Notes under the pieces: model-generated
What the model was told of the DNA's origin: nothing
The model's database searches: none
The model's input: only the letters and a program-made list of their open reading frames with translations
Program-made: the position numbers and the translations under genes
Part shown: positions 1-7,338 of the stretch, piece by piece
How the letters are laid out: each line of letters opens with the position of its first letter
Numbering within the stretch: the stretch's first letter is position 1
DNA from: Clostridia bacterium
GTDB lineage: Bacteria; Bacillota; Clostridia; TANB77; CAG-508
Direction of reading: 5' to 3'
Assembly: GCA_017625035.1 (NCBI GenBank)
Contig: JAGALX010000025.1
Coordinates: 1-43,620 of the forward strand
DNA length: 43,620 nucleotides

Positions 1-2
1 AT

Positions 3-674
3 AATAACAATAATATTAATAATTATATAATCGCAACTATAAATTGTGATGATGGTTCAAAAGTAAGAATTAGATCAGAAGCATCGACTTCAAGTTCAAT
101 AATTACATCTTTACAAAAAGGAACTACAGTAACTGTAATGCAAGAAAATGTAGCAAATGCCGATGGTTATACCTGGGATAAAATTGTAACTAGCGAAGGA
201 TTAGAAGGATTTGTTGCTAATAAGTATTTGAATAAAGGTACAAGTAATAATAATGCAGGAAATAATACCAATATTAACGGTGGAGATAGTAATTGCAAAA
301 TATCAAAAAACAATTTACTTGCAGTTCCATCAGCAACAGTAGCAAGCATAAAAAAAGCCTATCCATCATATAATGTATCAGTAAAAAATGCATCTGGTAC
401 AGAAGTTGGAAATGATGCAAAAATAGGAACAGGATATACTGTAACTGTTGACGGAAATACATATACAATAGTAAAAAAAGGTGATGTAAATGGAGATGGA
501 GAAGTAAAATCAACAGATTACATGAGGATAAAAAATTATATAATGAGCACATCATCATTAACTGATGCACAAAAATTAGCCGCAGATGCTAATGGAGATG
601 GAACAGTAAAATCGACAGATTATATGAGAATAAAAAATTATATAATGGGAACATCCTCAATTACGATAAATTAA
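3..674 (+). CDS. SH3 - dockerin type I extracellular protein (3' part only)
   Basis: The reading frame is open to the left edge of the window, so the N-terminus and any signal peptide or catalytic domain lie outside. What is visible starts with an Asn-rich linker, then a bacterial SH3 (SH3_3-like) domain with the typical VRIRSEAS start and GFVANKYL end (about residues 20-78 of the fragment). A second Asn/Gly linker and a small beta-rich segment follow. The protein ends in a type I dockerin: two Ca-binding repeats beginning GDVNGDGEVKSTDYMRIKNY and ADANGDGTVKSTDYMR. Dockerins bind cohesins on scaffoldins or cell-surface proteins, so this is probably a secreted protein held in a complex or on the wall. 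The next gene starts 24 bases after the stop and also carries an SH3 domain, suggesting one operon. The dockerin call is firm; the enzymatic role, if any, cannot be seen. Confidence 0.85.
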   Translation, partial: NNNNINNYIIATINCDDGSKVRIRSEASTSSSIITSLQKGTTVTVMQENVANADGYTWDKIVTSEGLEGFVANKYLNKGTSNNNAGNNTNINGGDSNCKISKNNLLAVPSATVASIKKAYPSYNVSVKNASGTEVGNDAKIGTGYTVTVDGNTYTIVKKGDVNGDGEVKSTDYMRIKNYIMSTSSLTDAQKLAADANGDGTVKSTDYMRIKNYIMGTSSITIN

Positions 675-698
675 TAATACACGAAAGGAATAAAAAAT

Positions 699-2489
699 AT
701 GATAAAGAACAAATGTAAAATAATAGTAACTTTAATAATTTTGGTGGTAGTGCTCTTATCAAATGTAAATATAGTAAAAGCTGCAGGTAATTTTTCTGTT
801 AGTGCAGGTAAAACAAGTTTAAATAAAGGTGCAACAACAAATCTTACAATAAAGGCAACAAGTTGTGCAGGAAAGTTTTCAATTAGTTCATCCGATTCTG
901 GAATAGTATCTGTAAGTAGTCCGTCAGAATTTATTGATAGCTCATCTGCTACAGTAACATTAACTGCAAAATCAGAGGGAACAGCAACAATTACAGTTAC
1001 TGCATCAGATGTAGCTGATACATCTGAAAATACAGTATCTGGTTCGAAGAGCGTAACTATAACAGTAAAATCTAATAATAATACTACAAATAGCAATGAT
1101 GGTAATACAAATAATAACAACAATGAAAATAAAGTAAATGAAAATAAAATAAATGAAAACAAAGTAAATCAAAATAAAGTAAATCAAAATAAAGTAAATC
1201 AAAATAATAATACAGTAAAAGAGCCGACCTTCAAATCAGCAAATGAAACAGTATACGCAACAGGGAACATAAATGTACGCAAAAGTTATAGTGCAGACAG
1301 TGATTTATTAGGAAAACTAGAAAAAGGCGAAAGTGTTACTCGTACAGGAGTTGGAGATAACGGTTGGAGTAAAGTTACATATAATGGAACAACAGGGTAC
1401 ATAAAATCAAGCCTAATAACAACAGAAGAGCCAGCAAAACCATCTGATAAAGCATTAAAAACATTAGAAATAACACCAGAAGGATTAGACCCAGAATTTG
1501 ACCCAGAAATCACATCATACACTCTAACAGTACAACCAGATGTAGAAAAATTAGATATAAAAGCAGCTCCAAATGACGAAAAAGCAACTGTAGAAATTAC
1601 AGGAAACGAAGAATTGAAACCCGGAGACAACATGGTAAAAATTACAGTTACTGCACAAGATGAAACTACCAGAATATATAATATCAATGTAAAAAAACAA
1701 GCAACAGAAGAACTTGCTCTAACAACAATTGAAATAAATGGGTATACTTTAAGTCCAAAATTTTCGCCAAGCATATATGAATATAAACTAAATGTTTTAG
1801 ACCCATCAGTAACAAAACTAAATGTATCAGCAGTGGCAAATAAAGAAAATGCTAAAGTACAAATTTCAGGAGACTCAAGTTTACAAGATGGAGAAAATAC
1901 AATTATAATAACTGTAGAATCTGAAGATGGTACAGAAAATGCAACTTATAAAATCTATGCAAATAAATCAGCTATGGCAACAGGAACAACAAATAATAAA
2001 AATAACAAACCATTATATATAGGAATAGGGGTCATAGCACTAGTAATACTTCTAATAATTATCATAATTATCAGAAGTAGAAAAAATAGATACGAAGAAG
2101 ATGAATACAATAATGAAAATCCAGATGATTATTTTGATTTATACGGATATTCATCTAAAAAACAAGAAAAATTAATAGATAATGAAAAATCAGAAAGTGT
2201 TGAAAATAATAATATAACAGAACAAGACTTAGAAAATAAACTGTTTGGAAAATTAGCAGAAGACGATAGTGTAGAAAGTTCTAATACTACTACAAAAAAT
2301 GAAGATAATTTTAATTATAATCCATATGTAACTAAAGACATATATGGAGATTATAATCAGGATATACAAAATGAGCCAATATATAATAATAACTCAATGA
2401 TTGAAACATCAAACATTACTGAAATGGAAGATTATCAAGCAGAAGAAAATTATAAAACAAGAAGAGCTAAAGGAAAACATTCAAAATAA
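699..2489 (+). CDS. Membrane-anchored surface protein: Ig-like, SH3 and two cadherin-like beta-sandwich domains
   Basis: This is a 596-residue exported protein preceded by an AAAGGAA ribosome-binding site. An N-terminal signal peptide ends near residue 29. Residues about 30-125 resemble a bacterial Ig-like (BIG2-type) domain. An Asn/Lys-rich linker made of five-residue repeats follows at about 142-171. An SH3_3-like domain spans about 183-244. Two cadherin-like beta-sandwich domains (the family seen in many clostridial surface proteins) lie at about 251-332 and 334-422, each with a TLEI/TIEI start and an end close to IYNINVKK or YKIYANK. A transmembrane helix is at about 438-460, followed by RSRKNR and an acidic, Asn-rich cytoplasmic tail of about 130 residues. 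The long cytoplasmic tail is unusual for a simple wall adhesin. The function is probably cell-surface binding or envelope structure. Domain calls are from recognition of family patterns. Confidence 0.8.
   Translation: MIKNKCKIIVTLIILVVVLLSNVNIVKAAGNFSVSAGKTSLNKGATTNLTIKATSCAGKFSISSSDSGIVSVSSPSEFIDSSSATVTLTAKSEGTATITVTASDVADTSENTVSGSKSVTITVKSNNNTTNSNDGNTNNNNNENKVNENKINENKVNQNKVNQNKVNQNNNTVKEPTFKSANETVYATGNINVRKSYSADSDLLGKLEKGESVTRTGVGDNGWSKVTYNGTTGYIKSSLITTEEPAKPSDKALKTLEITPEGLDPEFDPEITSYTLTVQPDVEKLDIKAAPNDEKATVEITGNEELKPGDNMVKITVTAQDETTRIYNINVKKQATEELALTTIEINGYTLSPKFSPSIYEYKLNVLDPSVTKLNVSAVANKENAKVQISGDSSLQDGENTIIITVESEDGTENATYKIYANKSAMATGTTNNKNNKPLYIGIGVIALVILLIIIIIIRSRKNRYEEDEYNNENPDDYFDLYGYSSKKQEKLIDNEKSESVENNNITEQDLENKLFGKLAEDDSVESSNTTTKNEDNFNYNPYVTKDIYGDYNQDIQNEPIYNNNSMIETSNITEMEDYQAEENYKTRRAKGKHSK
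1122..1211 (+). repeat. 15-bp tandem repeat encoding an N-E/Q-N-K-V linker
   Basis: Six consecutive 15-bp units of the form AATGAAAATAAAGTA or AATCAAAATAAAGTA encode NENKV/NQNKV repeats in the linker between the Ig-like and SH3 domains of the surface protein. The last three units are almost identical. Such in-frame repeats can change copy number by slippage and so alter spacer length. Confidence 0.85.
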
Positions 2490-2533
2490 AAAATTATAAA
2501 TATAGTATAAACCAAGAATACAATAGCAAGCAT

Positions 2534-2564
2534 AAAAGGATGAGAACTGTTTTCTCATCCTTTT
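2534..2564 (+). terminator. Rho-independent terminator after the surface-protein gene
   Basis: A 13-bp perfect stem (AAAAGGATGAGAA with TTCTCATCCTTTT) has a 5-base loop and a U-rich 3' side. It lies 45 bases after the surface-protein stop codon and before the tRNA promoter. Confidence 0.85.
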
Positions 2565-2615
2565 ATAAAAATAACTTATAAGTTTCAATCTTACCTAGAA
2601 TTTTTTCATATACTA

Positions 2616-2645
2616 TTGTATTAAATTTGTAAAGTATGTTAAAAT
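2616..2645 (+). promoter_or_regulatory. Likely promoter of tRNA-Thr
   Basis: TTGTAT and TAAAAT are separated by 18 bp, and the -10 ends 11 bases before the tRNA 5' end. In the uninfected chromosome this promoter may also serve ftsY, because the tRNA and ftsY would then be about 28 bases apart. Confidence 0.5.
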
Positions 2646-2656
2646 ATACAATATAT

Positions 2657-2732
2657 GCTACTGTAGCTCAGTTGGTAGAGCACCAGATTCGTAACCTGAA
2701 GGTCGGGAGTTCGATTCTCCCCAGTAGCTCCA
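2657..2732 (+). tRNA. tRNA-Thr, anticodon CGT
   Basis: This is a 76-nt cloverleaf with a perfect 7-bp acceptor stem (GCTACTG/CAGTAGC), D stem GCTC/GAGC, T stem GGGAG/CTCCC, T-loop TTCGATT, discriminator T and an encoded CCA. The anticodon loop is TTCGTAA, giving CGT (Thr, ACG codons). The anticodon stem CCAGA/CCTGA is weak: positions 27-43 (C-A) and 31-39 (A-C) do not pair. The 3' part from position 29 onward lies inside the phage attachment core, so the prophage insertion leaves this tRNA sequence intact. The gene is the integration target. Confidence 0.9.
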
Positions 2733-2735
2733 TAA
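2685..2735 (+). other. attL: left prophage junction (51-bp core)
   Basis: These 51 bases, from the 5' side of the tRNA anticodon stem to just past the CCA, are repeated perfectly at 37682-37732. The flanking bases differ (C versus T on the left, T versus C on the right), which fixes the limits of the core. An exact tRNA 3'-part duplication next to an integrase gene is the classic signature of tyrosine-recombinase integration. Confidence 0.95.
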
Positions 2736-2736
2736 T

Positions 2737-2769
2737 AAAAACCGCCATTTTAATAGATTTGGCGGTTTT
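2737..2769. terminator. Hairpin terminator just inside the prophage, behind the tRNA and the integrase gene
   Basis: A 10-bp perfect stem (AAAACCGCCA with TGGCGGTTTT) has a 13-base loop. It begins two bases past attL. A-rich and T-rich flanks let it work in both directions: it can end the tRNA transcript on the plus strand and the integrase transcript on the minus strand. It is phage-derived, so lysogeny places a terminator behind the tRNA that the empty site would lack. Confidence 0.75.
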
Positions 2770-2826
2770 GTTATGGAGAAAATAATATTAAAATATATAA
2801 CAAAATTAACATTTTTAACATGCTTA

Positions 2827-2849
2827 GTGTGTCAAATAGGTGTGTCAAA
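2827..2849 (+). repeat. Candidate integrase arm-type sites, left (P') side
   Basis: Two direct copies of GTGTGTCAAA start 13 bp apart, directly after the integrase stop codon. The same word pair with the same 13-bp spacing and orientation is found at 37601-37623 next to attR. In circular phage DNA the two pairs would flank the attachment core, the expected layout of arm sites of a lambda/Tn916-type integrase. Confidence 0.6.
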
Positions 2850-2850
2850 T

Positions 2851-3927
2851 TTATGCTAAAAATTGATTCACTTTATCAATAGATTGTTGATTATCTTGTG
2901 AATCTAAATGTGTATATATATCTAGTAAAACTCTAATATCTTTATGTCCAGTCCAAAGCTGTGCTTGTTTAGCATCAATTCCAGCCTTGTATAACATACA
3001 AGCGAAAGTATGTCGCAACTGGTGTAATGTAAATGCTATTTTATTTTCATCTTTTTCTATATCTTTATTTAGTAAGTGTAATACATTATCTAATTTTCTT
3101 CTAATTGCAGTTTGACTCATAATTTTATTATGCTTGCTAGGAAATACATATTCATTATTATTATGTTCTTTTTTCATTTTAGCTAATTTATCATATATTA
3201 TATCAAAAATAGGTACTTTTCTACTTTCATGATTTTTAGTATCTTTAATTTCTGGCTGATTTGTAGCAATATAAACAGCCTTATTTACATTAATAAGTTT
3301 ATTATCAATATCAAGGTCTTTAAACTGCAAAGGTATTACTTCGCCTCGTCTAAGTCCAGTATATATTAAAAATAGAATCATAAAAGCATTATCATTAGTT
3401 TTTGCAAGTTCTTTAATTTTATCTATAGCTTCAGTAGTTAGTGGGATTTTTTCTGGTTTAGTACGTTTTTTTGCAGTTATACCAAGAGCCACATTCTTAT
3501 ATATATAATCGTTTTCGACAGCCTTGTTCAACATAGATTTTATAAGTATTAATGTATCCGTAATTGTTTTTGTTAAGTTTTTTTCTTCTAGATTATTTAT
3601 CAAATTAACAATATCACTTTGTTTTAATTTTTTTAGCTTGATATTTCCAATGTTTGGCTTTATATGCAGTCTAACTATATCAGAATACATTTTATATGTA
3701 CCTTTTGTTACATTTTTCTTATATGTTTTTAGCCATTCATCAGCCCAAGTTGAAACTGTAATCGTTTCATTTTCGAGTTCTACACCTTTATTATCTAAGT
3801 GTTTATATTCAATATATTGCCTTTCTAAATCTTTTGGATTATCAGAATAAAGTGTTTTTAATTTTCCATTTACAGAAACTCTTTTCATTAGTCTGCCATC
3901 AGCTCTTTTTGTGTAAGTAAAAGCCAT
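2851..3927 (-). CDS. int: Phage integrase, tyrosine recombinase
   Basis: It integrates and excises the prophage at the tRNA-Thr att site. The protein has 358 residues. A small N-terminal arm-binding domain (about 1-50) is followed by a SAM-like core-binding domain (about 58-140, WADEWLKTYKKNVTKGTYKM) and the catalytic domain. Catalytic residues are visible: R193 in TGLRRGE, H302 and R305 in LHQLRHT, H328 in TGHKD and the nucleophile Y338 in DIYTH. I chose the ATG beginning MAFTYTK because an AGGAGGT box lies five bases before it; a longer frame upstream has no such site. The gene reads toward attL, as usual for this class, and starts 10 bases after the ImmA-like gene. Confidence 0.95.
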   Translation of the reverse strand: MAFTYTKRADGRLMKRVSVNGKLKTLYSDNPKDLERQYIEYKHLDNKGVELENETITVSTWADEWLKTYKKNVTKGTYKMYSDIVRLHIKPNIGNIKLKKLKQSDIVNLINNLEEKNLTKTITDTLILIKSMLNKAVENDYIYKNVALGITAKKRTKPEKIPLTTEAIDKIKELAKTNDNAFMILFLIYTGLRRGEVIPLQFKDLDIDNKLINVNKAVYIATNQPEIKDTKNHESRKVPIFDIIYDKLAKMKKEHNNNEYVFPSKHNKIMSQTAIRRKLDNVLHLLNKDIEKDENKIAFTLHQLRHTFACMLYKAGIDAKQAQLWTGHKDIRVLLDIYTHLDSQDNQQSIDKVNQFLA

Positions 3928-3937
3928 AATATACCTC

Positions 3938-4345
3938 CTAAATATATGAATTTTCTTTATAATAATTATAAGCAAATGCTACTGTATCTTCTGATAAATT
4001 TAAATAATCAGCAACTTCGTATAAGTTCTTTAATCCATTTTTGAAAGCTTCTTTTAAATCATTTACAGAAACTAAAACAGTACATTTCCATTTATTTGCT
4101 CTATATTCTTTTTGACTAATAGTAGAAGGATTAGAGTCAACATTATAAAAAGCATTATAATAATAATGCCCTAATTCTTCTGCTAACAGTTCTTTTTCTT
4201 CTGTAAGATTGCTTATTTTTGAATAATTTAATCCGATATGATATTCTTTATCTACTTTGCAAATAATTGCTTTATTTTTCATTTTGAAATCAACTACAGA
4301 TATATTTTCTTTATTTGCTACATCATATAATTTGTTTAGTTCCAT
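3938..4345 (-). CDS. ImmA/IrrE-family (DUF955) metallopeptidase-like protein
   Basis: This 135-residue protein sits between integrase and repressor. In ICEBs1 and related elements ImmA cleaves the cI-like repressor ImmR and so triggers induction. The family signature is seen at LLAEELGHYYYN (residues 53-64). The usual HExxH reads EELGH here: the first His is replaced by Glu56 while the second His is kept. From memory this variant occurs in clostridial phage relatives, but activity as a zinc peptidase is uncertain. A GGAGG site precedes the ATG. The gene is probably co-transcribed with the repressor, Abi-alpha and integrase genes. The family call is good; proteolysis of the neighbouring repressor is inference from context. 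Confidence 0.75.
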   Translation of the reverse strand: MELNKLYDVANKENISVVDFKMKNKAIICKVDKEYHIGLNYSKISNLTEEKELLAEELGHYYYNAFYNVDSNPSTISQKEYRANKWKCTVLVSVNDLKEAFKNGLKNLYEVADYLNLSEDTVAFAYNYYKENSYI

Positions 4346-4413
4346 ATGTTTTCCTCCAAATTTAATGTATTTTTTATAGAAATTATGATATAATTCACGT
4401 AGAGGTGATTATA

Positions 4414-4611
4414 ATGTTTTTATTATATATTTTATTTACAATTTTGTGTTGTTATTTAACTTATATATTTACCTGTAAACAAATATGTAAATTAAATGAT
4501 TTAAACTTAAAAGGTTTTGAAACTCAATGTGATTACATTGGAAAATCTTTTGATGAAATATCTAAAATGAAACAAGATATTAATAAAATTAAGAAAGACA
4601 TATATCAATAA
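4414..4611 (+). CDS. Small membrane protein inside the lysogeny block, unknown function
   Basis: The protein has 65 residues with one N-terminal transmembrane helix (about residues 2-22, FLLYILFTILCCYLTYIF) and a charged, coiled-coil-prone tail. The ATG at 4414 is chosen because GAGGTGAT precedes it at normal distance; a GTG nine bases upstream overlaps that box. A TATAAT box at 4389-4394 with a poor -35 may be its own promoter. It is the only rightward gene among leftward lysogeny genes, and its 3' end overlaps the 3' end of the Abi-alpha gene by 23 bases. A gene with its own promoter expressed in the lysogen next to an exclusion-type gene could be a moron, but no family is recognised. Confidence 0.6.
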   Translation: MFLLYILFTILCCYLTYIFTCKQICKLNDLNLKGFETQCDYIGKSFDEISKMKQDINKIKKDIYQ

Positions 4612-5415
4612 AATTTTTACCAAATGCAGTGAGTTCAAGTATGCCTTTTGAATAATCTAATTTTAAAACTGATGAAGGGTCATTTAATGCTTTGAACTGT
4701 TCATCTTTTCTTATAGTATTGAATATAGAATCATATGGTTGATCAAATAAAAATTTTGAAAAATCTATTTCAATTAATTTTAGTCGTAACAAATTATCTA
4801 CAACAATGGAATCCAAAACATGAAAATTAAATTCATCTAAAATTAAGATAGTATCTTTATTATAATCAAAATAGCCATGAGTTTTTTTGTTAGTGTATTT
4901 TAACTTCATAACAGGTGCATTTGAGACTATGTGACTAATAGTATACAGACTATTCACCTTTTTAAATAGGCATAAAGTCTTTGCATCTTCAGAACTTAGC
5001 TGTTTAACTATCTCAATATAAGAAGGAAGAACTTTTGATTGTTTACTTTTATCCATATCATTACCAATTATATTTATAAACATTTCTTTTATATGTTCTT
5101 CTTCAAGATTATACTTTAATACATCTACAGCAGGACCTAAAATATTTGTTCTAGGTTCTGTTTTATTTTCATCTAAAATATGATTGTATTTTTTTCTAAT
5201 CTTTTATCAATTTCTTTAATTTTATATTCACATTCTTTTATTTTTGAATACATAAATGGTTTTATTCCAGAAACAATAAATTGTGAGCAGAAACTCAATG
5301 TATTTTTACTTGTTTGAATAGCTGGTTTGGCAACATCATCATAAAGAGGTTTACCAAATGTATCAATTGCTTTATCAATTGTTTCTGATTTTAAATTCAA
5401 GTTCATATCTTCCAT
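4589..5415 (-). pseudogene. Abi-alpha (DUF4393)-like gene with a single-base frameshift
   Basis: Two frames together give one protein of about 275 residues. The 5' part (from 5415, ATG with AAAGGAG site) encodes IDTFGKPLYDDVAKPAI and stops at 5173. The second frame continues with KYNHILDENKTEPRTN, NILGPAVDVLKYNLEEEHIKE and MFINIIGNDMDKSKQSKVLP to 4589. That order matches the DUF4393/Abi-alpha family, which is linked to abortive infection. The break is in a run of seven A residues on the coding strand (plus-strand T run 5189-5195). One extra A, or a -1 slip at A-AAA-AAT, restores the frame exactly. No ribosome site precedes the internal ATG at 5083, so two separate genes are unlikely. It may be a true mutation, an assembly error in a homopolymer, or deliberate slippage. 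Confidence 0.75.
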
Positions 5416-5433
5416 TATTAATCTCCTTTGTAT

Positions 5434-5799
5434 TTAATTATTTTCATCTTTCTTTCCATATTTAATCTGTTTATAAAATCTAATCGCGTCAGCTATTTCC
5501 TCATCAGTTAAACCTTCTGCTTCTTTGTGATATGCAAATTCAAAGTCTTGTTTTATTTGCTCTTCTAGATTACGTATGTCGGATTTACACATTAAAAAAT
5601 CTAAAGAACAATTAAAAATTTCACACATTTTTATTTTTACTTCATCGCTAGGCAAATTAGAGCCACTTTCATAGTTTGCAATGCTACTTTTTCCCTTCAC
5701 AGATGCAATTTTTTGAGCTAATTCTTCTTGAGTTAAATTAAGCTCTAAGCGTAGTTGTTTAATTCTTTTCCCGATTAATTTCATATCATCATCAGTCAT
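5434..5799 (-). CDS. XRE-family cI-like phage repressor
   Basis: A 121-residue DNA-binding protein begins at the ATG encoding MTDDDMKLIGKRIKQLR, preceded by AAGGAG; a longer in-frame start upstream lacks a site. Residues about 8-65 form a helix-turn-helix of the XRE/HTH_3 type (LTQEELAQKIASVKGKSSIANYESG). The C-terminal half is acidic and helical and would serve for dimerisation. It is the first gene of the leftward lysogeny operon and is divergent from a Cro-like gene, the standard genetic switch layout. It probably holds down the rightward early promoter and is the likely target of the neighbouring ImmA-like protein. Confidence 0.85.
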   Translation of the reverse strand: MTDDDMKLIGKRIKQLRLELNLTQEELAQKIASVKGKSSIANYESGSNLPSDEVKIKMCEIFNCSLDFLMCKSDIRNLEEQIKQDFEFAYHKEAEGLTDEEIADAIRFYKQIKYGKKDENN

Positions 5800-5830
5800 A
5801 TAAATATCTCCTTGTTCATTTTTTATAAAC

Positions 5831-5859
5831 ATTATAGCATAATGTTCAGCAGAAGTAAA
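5831..5859 (-). promoter_or_regulatory. Leftward lysogeny promoter (repressor side)
   Basis: On the minus strand TTTACT is followed after exactly 17 bp by TATAAT, about 35 bases upstream of the repressor start codon. A GAACA/TGTTC word lies in the spacer and could be part of an operator. Confidence 0.65.
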
Positions 5860-5893
5860 CAGTTAAAAAGTTTTTTTTCTTACAGCGGAGCAC

Positions 5894-5978
5894 GTTGTAC
5901 AATATTTTTAAACTTTTTTCAAAAATGCTATTGACAAGTTCAATTATTCTGTATATAATCGGTACAACAAAATTGAAC
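5894..5978 (+). promoter_or_regulatory. Rightward early promoter with candidate operators
   Basis: TTGACA (5931-5936) and TATAAT (5954-5959) are 17 bp apart, a perfect consensus promoter, 34 bases before the Cro-like start codon. GTTCAAT (5938-5944) and ATTGAAC (5972-5978) form an inverted repeat flanking the -10. A second symmetric word, TTGTACAA (5895-5902), is partly repeated as GTACAAC at 5962-5968. These are plausible sites for the repressor and the Cro-like protein; which protein binds which word cannot be told from sequence. Confidence 0.7.
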
Positions 5979-5992
5979 AAAGGAGGTGCAAC

Positions 5993-6220
5993 ATGGAAAA
6001 TAAATATAGCAAGTATGTAAATACAGATGCATTAAAAAAAGCAAGAGAATCTAAAGGATTTTCATACCGTGATATGTCAAGATTTATGGATTTTAAAAGT
6101 CCTGCAGCGTATTTTAATATTGAAAATGGATTAGTAGAACCTAAAATTTCTCATATAAATAAAATATCTAAAATATTGAAAATGCCAAGTTCAAATTTTT
6201 TTAACTTTAAAGTACAATAG
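5993..6220 (+). CDS. Cro-like XRE-family regulator
   Basis: This 75-residue protein with an AAAGGAGGTG ribosome site is the first rightward early gene. A helix-turn-helix is seen at about residues 12-60 (ALKKARESKGFSYRDMSRFM, then SPAAYFNIENGLVEPK). Facing the cI-like repressor gene across the divergent promoter region, it most likely plays the Cro role, shutting the lysogeny promoter during lytic growth. Confidence 0.75.
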   Translation: MENKYSKYVNTDALKKARESKGFSYRDMSRFMDFKSPAAYFNIENGLVEPKISHINKISKILKMPSSNFFNFKVQ

Positions 6221-6247
6221 AACTGAACTGATAAAAAGGAGGAAAAT

Positions 6248-6574
6248 ATGTCAGAAGATGAAATTAAAAAAATAAAATCAGAACTAAAACGAGAAATACT
6301 AAATGAACTAACTAGAAAAGACTTTGTAAAAGACAACACCTGGAAAACAATAAAAAAAGAATTTGAAAAAATGTTTTATTGCAAAGGATACAAAGAACCA
6401 TATGAATTATCAAATATATTTACTGGAATCCAAACAATAATAAGAACTTCTATGGGATATAGAGGAGTAGAACTAATACCTGCTGAGAAATATGAAGAAA
6501 CAAGACAAAGAATGTTTATTCTATTTAATATGTATCCAAAAAAATCAGAAAGAGGTGATTTTAATGGCAACTAA
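6248..6574 (+). CDS. Phage early protein of unknown function
   Basis: The protein has 108 residues, with a GGAGG site before the ATG. The first 50 residues are highly charged and helical. The rest (SNIFTGIQTIIRTSMGYRGV, then IPAEKYEETRQRM) resembles in layout the C-terminal part of some phage antirepressor-like proteins, but I cannot assign a family. Its 3' end overlaps the next gene by 11 bases, so the two are translationally coupled. Position between the Cro-like and excisionase-like genes suggests an early regulatory role. Confidence 0.6.
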   Translation: MSEDEIKKIKSELKREILNELTRKDFVKDNTWKTIKKEFEKMFYCKGYKEPYELSNIFTGIQTIIRTSMGYRGVELIPAEKYEETRQRMFILFNMYPKKSERGDFNGN

Positions 6575-6767
6575 CATATTAAGTAAAAAAAGAACAAAAT
6601 ATGTTACTGCAAAAGAATTAGCAGAAGAGCTAAGTACATCATTACAACAAATTTACAGAATATTTAAACGACCAGAGATGAAAGAAGCTGTTGTGAAAAT
6701 AGGAGAAAAAGCAGTAAGGGTAAACAAAGATAAATTTTATCAAATATTAGAACAAATATACAGATAA
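6564..6767 (+). CDS. Excisionase-like small HTH DNA-binding protein
   Basis: A 67-residue basic protein with an AGAGGTG site before its ATG. The sequence YVTAKELAEELSTSLQQIYR is a winged-helix/MerR-like HTH of the excisionase (HTH_17) kind, followed by a short wing region VVKIGEKAVRVNKDKF. Such proteins bend att-site DNA to favour excision, or act as small transcription factors. Given a tyrosine integrase in the same element, Xis is the leading guess; no other candidate excisionase is evident in the prophage. Confidence 0.6.
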   Translation: MATNILSKKRTKYVTAKELAEELSTSLQQIYRIFKRPEMKEAVVKIGEKAVRVNKDKFYQILEQIYR

Positions 6768-6794
6768 AGAATAATTTGAAGGGAGGTGAAAAGA

Positions 6795-7055
6795 ATGAGT
6801 CTAGCAGAAATGAAAGAGCTAATAAAAATATTAATAGCAAATGTATTTATAGCAACAGTAATTATAGTAGGACTAGCATACATATTCGCATTAATAACAT
6901 ACAAGAAAGCACATAAAAATGTGAAAAAATCACATAAAGCTACTAGCAAAAACGTGAAAGTAGTATTCGACATAGGAGATACAAATAAAATGAATTTCTT
7001 TGAAATAAAACAAGCAAAAGAAAATATTGAAAGATGTTTGAAAGGAGCTATGTAA
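6795..7055 (+). CDS. Small single-pass membrane protein, unknown function
   Basis: The protein has 86 residues with a strong GGGAGGTG site seven bases before the chosen ATG. A transmembrane helix lies at about residues 10-33 (IKILIANVFIATVIIVGLAY), followed by a Lys/His-rich cytoplasmic segment and a helical tail. It is followed after one base by the next small gene, so they are one operon. No family recognised. Confidence 0.6.
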   Translation: MSLAEMKELIKILIANVFIATVIIVGLAYIFALITYKKAHKNVKKSHKATSKNVKVVFDIGDTNKMNFFEIKQAKENIERCLKGAM

Positions 7056-7056
7056 T

Positions 7057-7338
7057 ATGAGTTTACATGAGAAAAAATTAGCAAACAAAGTGAGGGCATT
7101 AAAAATATTTAATAAAGATTTATCAAAAACAAAGGAAGAAGTTGGAGAGTTATTAGATAAGCGTACAGAAGAAATACAAGAAGAGTTCTTTAACATATTA
7201 GGAAATATGAAATTATTACTAAGTAATAAAAAATACAAGGAATTGTCTGAATACATAGATATACAATATCAAATTTTAAAAGGTGATTTATTTGAAAACA
7301 AAATAATAGAACTAGACGCGTCTGACAAACATATCTAG
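7057..7338 (+). CDS. Small charged helical protein, unknown function
   Basis: A 93-residue protein, almost entirely predicted helix, rich in Lys and Glu, starting one base after the upstream stop and preceded by AAAGGAGC. No domain recognised. Its last codons overlap an inverted repeat (GAACTAGA ... TCTAGTTC) described separately. Confidence 0.6.
   Translation: MSLHEKKLANKVRALKIFNKDLSKTKEEVGELLDKRTEEIQEEFFNILGNMKLLLSNKKYKELSEYIDIQYQILKGDLFENKIIELDASDKHI

Noticed and set aside
187..190. Insertion sequence or transposase in the window
   Set aside because: No transposase motif or IS terminal repeats were seen; the only mobile element is the prophage.
671..1202. Long antisense open frames opposite surface and phage genes (for example 671-1162, 37735-38400)
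   Set aside because: They are hydrophobic mirror images of A-rich coding genes with no ribosome sites; treated as shadows.
1122..1211. CRISPR-like repeats in the surface-protein gene
   Set aside because: The units are 15-bp direct tandem repeats without spacers and keep the reading frame. No CRISPR array was found anywhere in the window.
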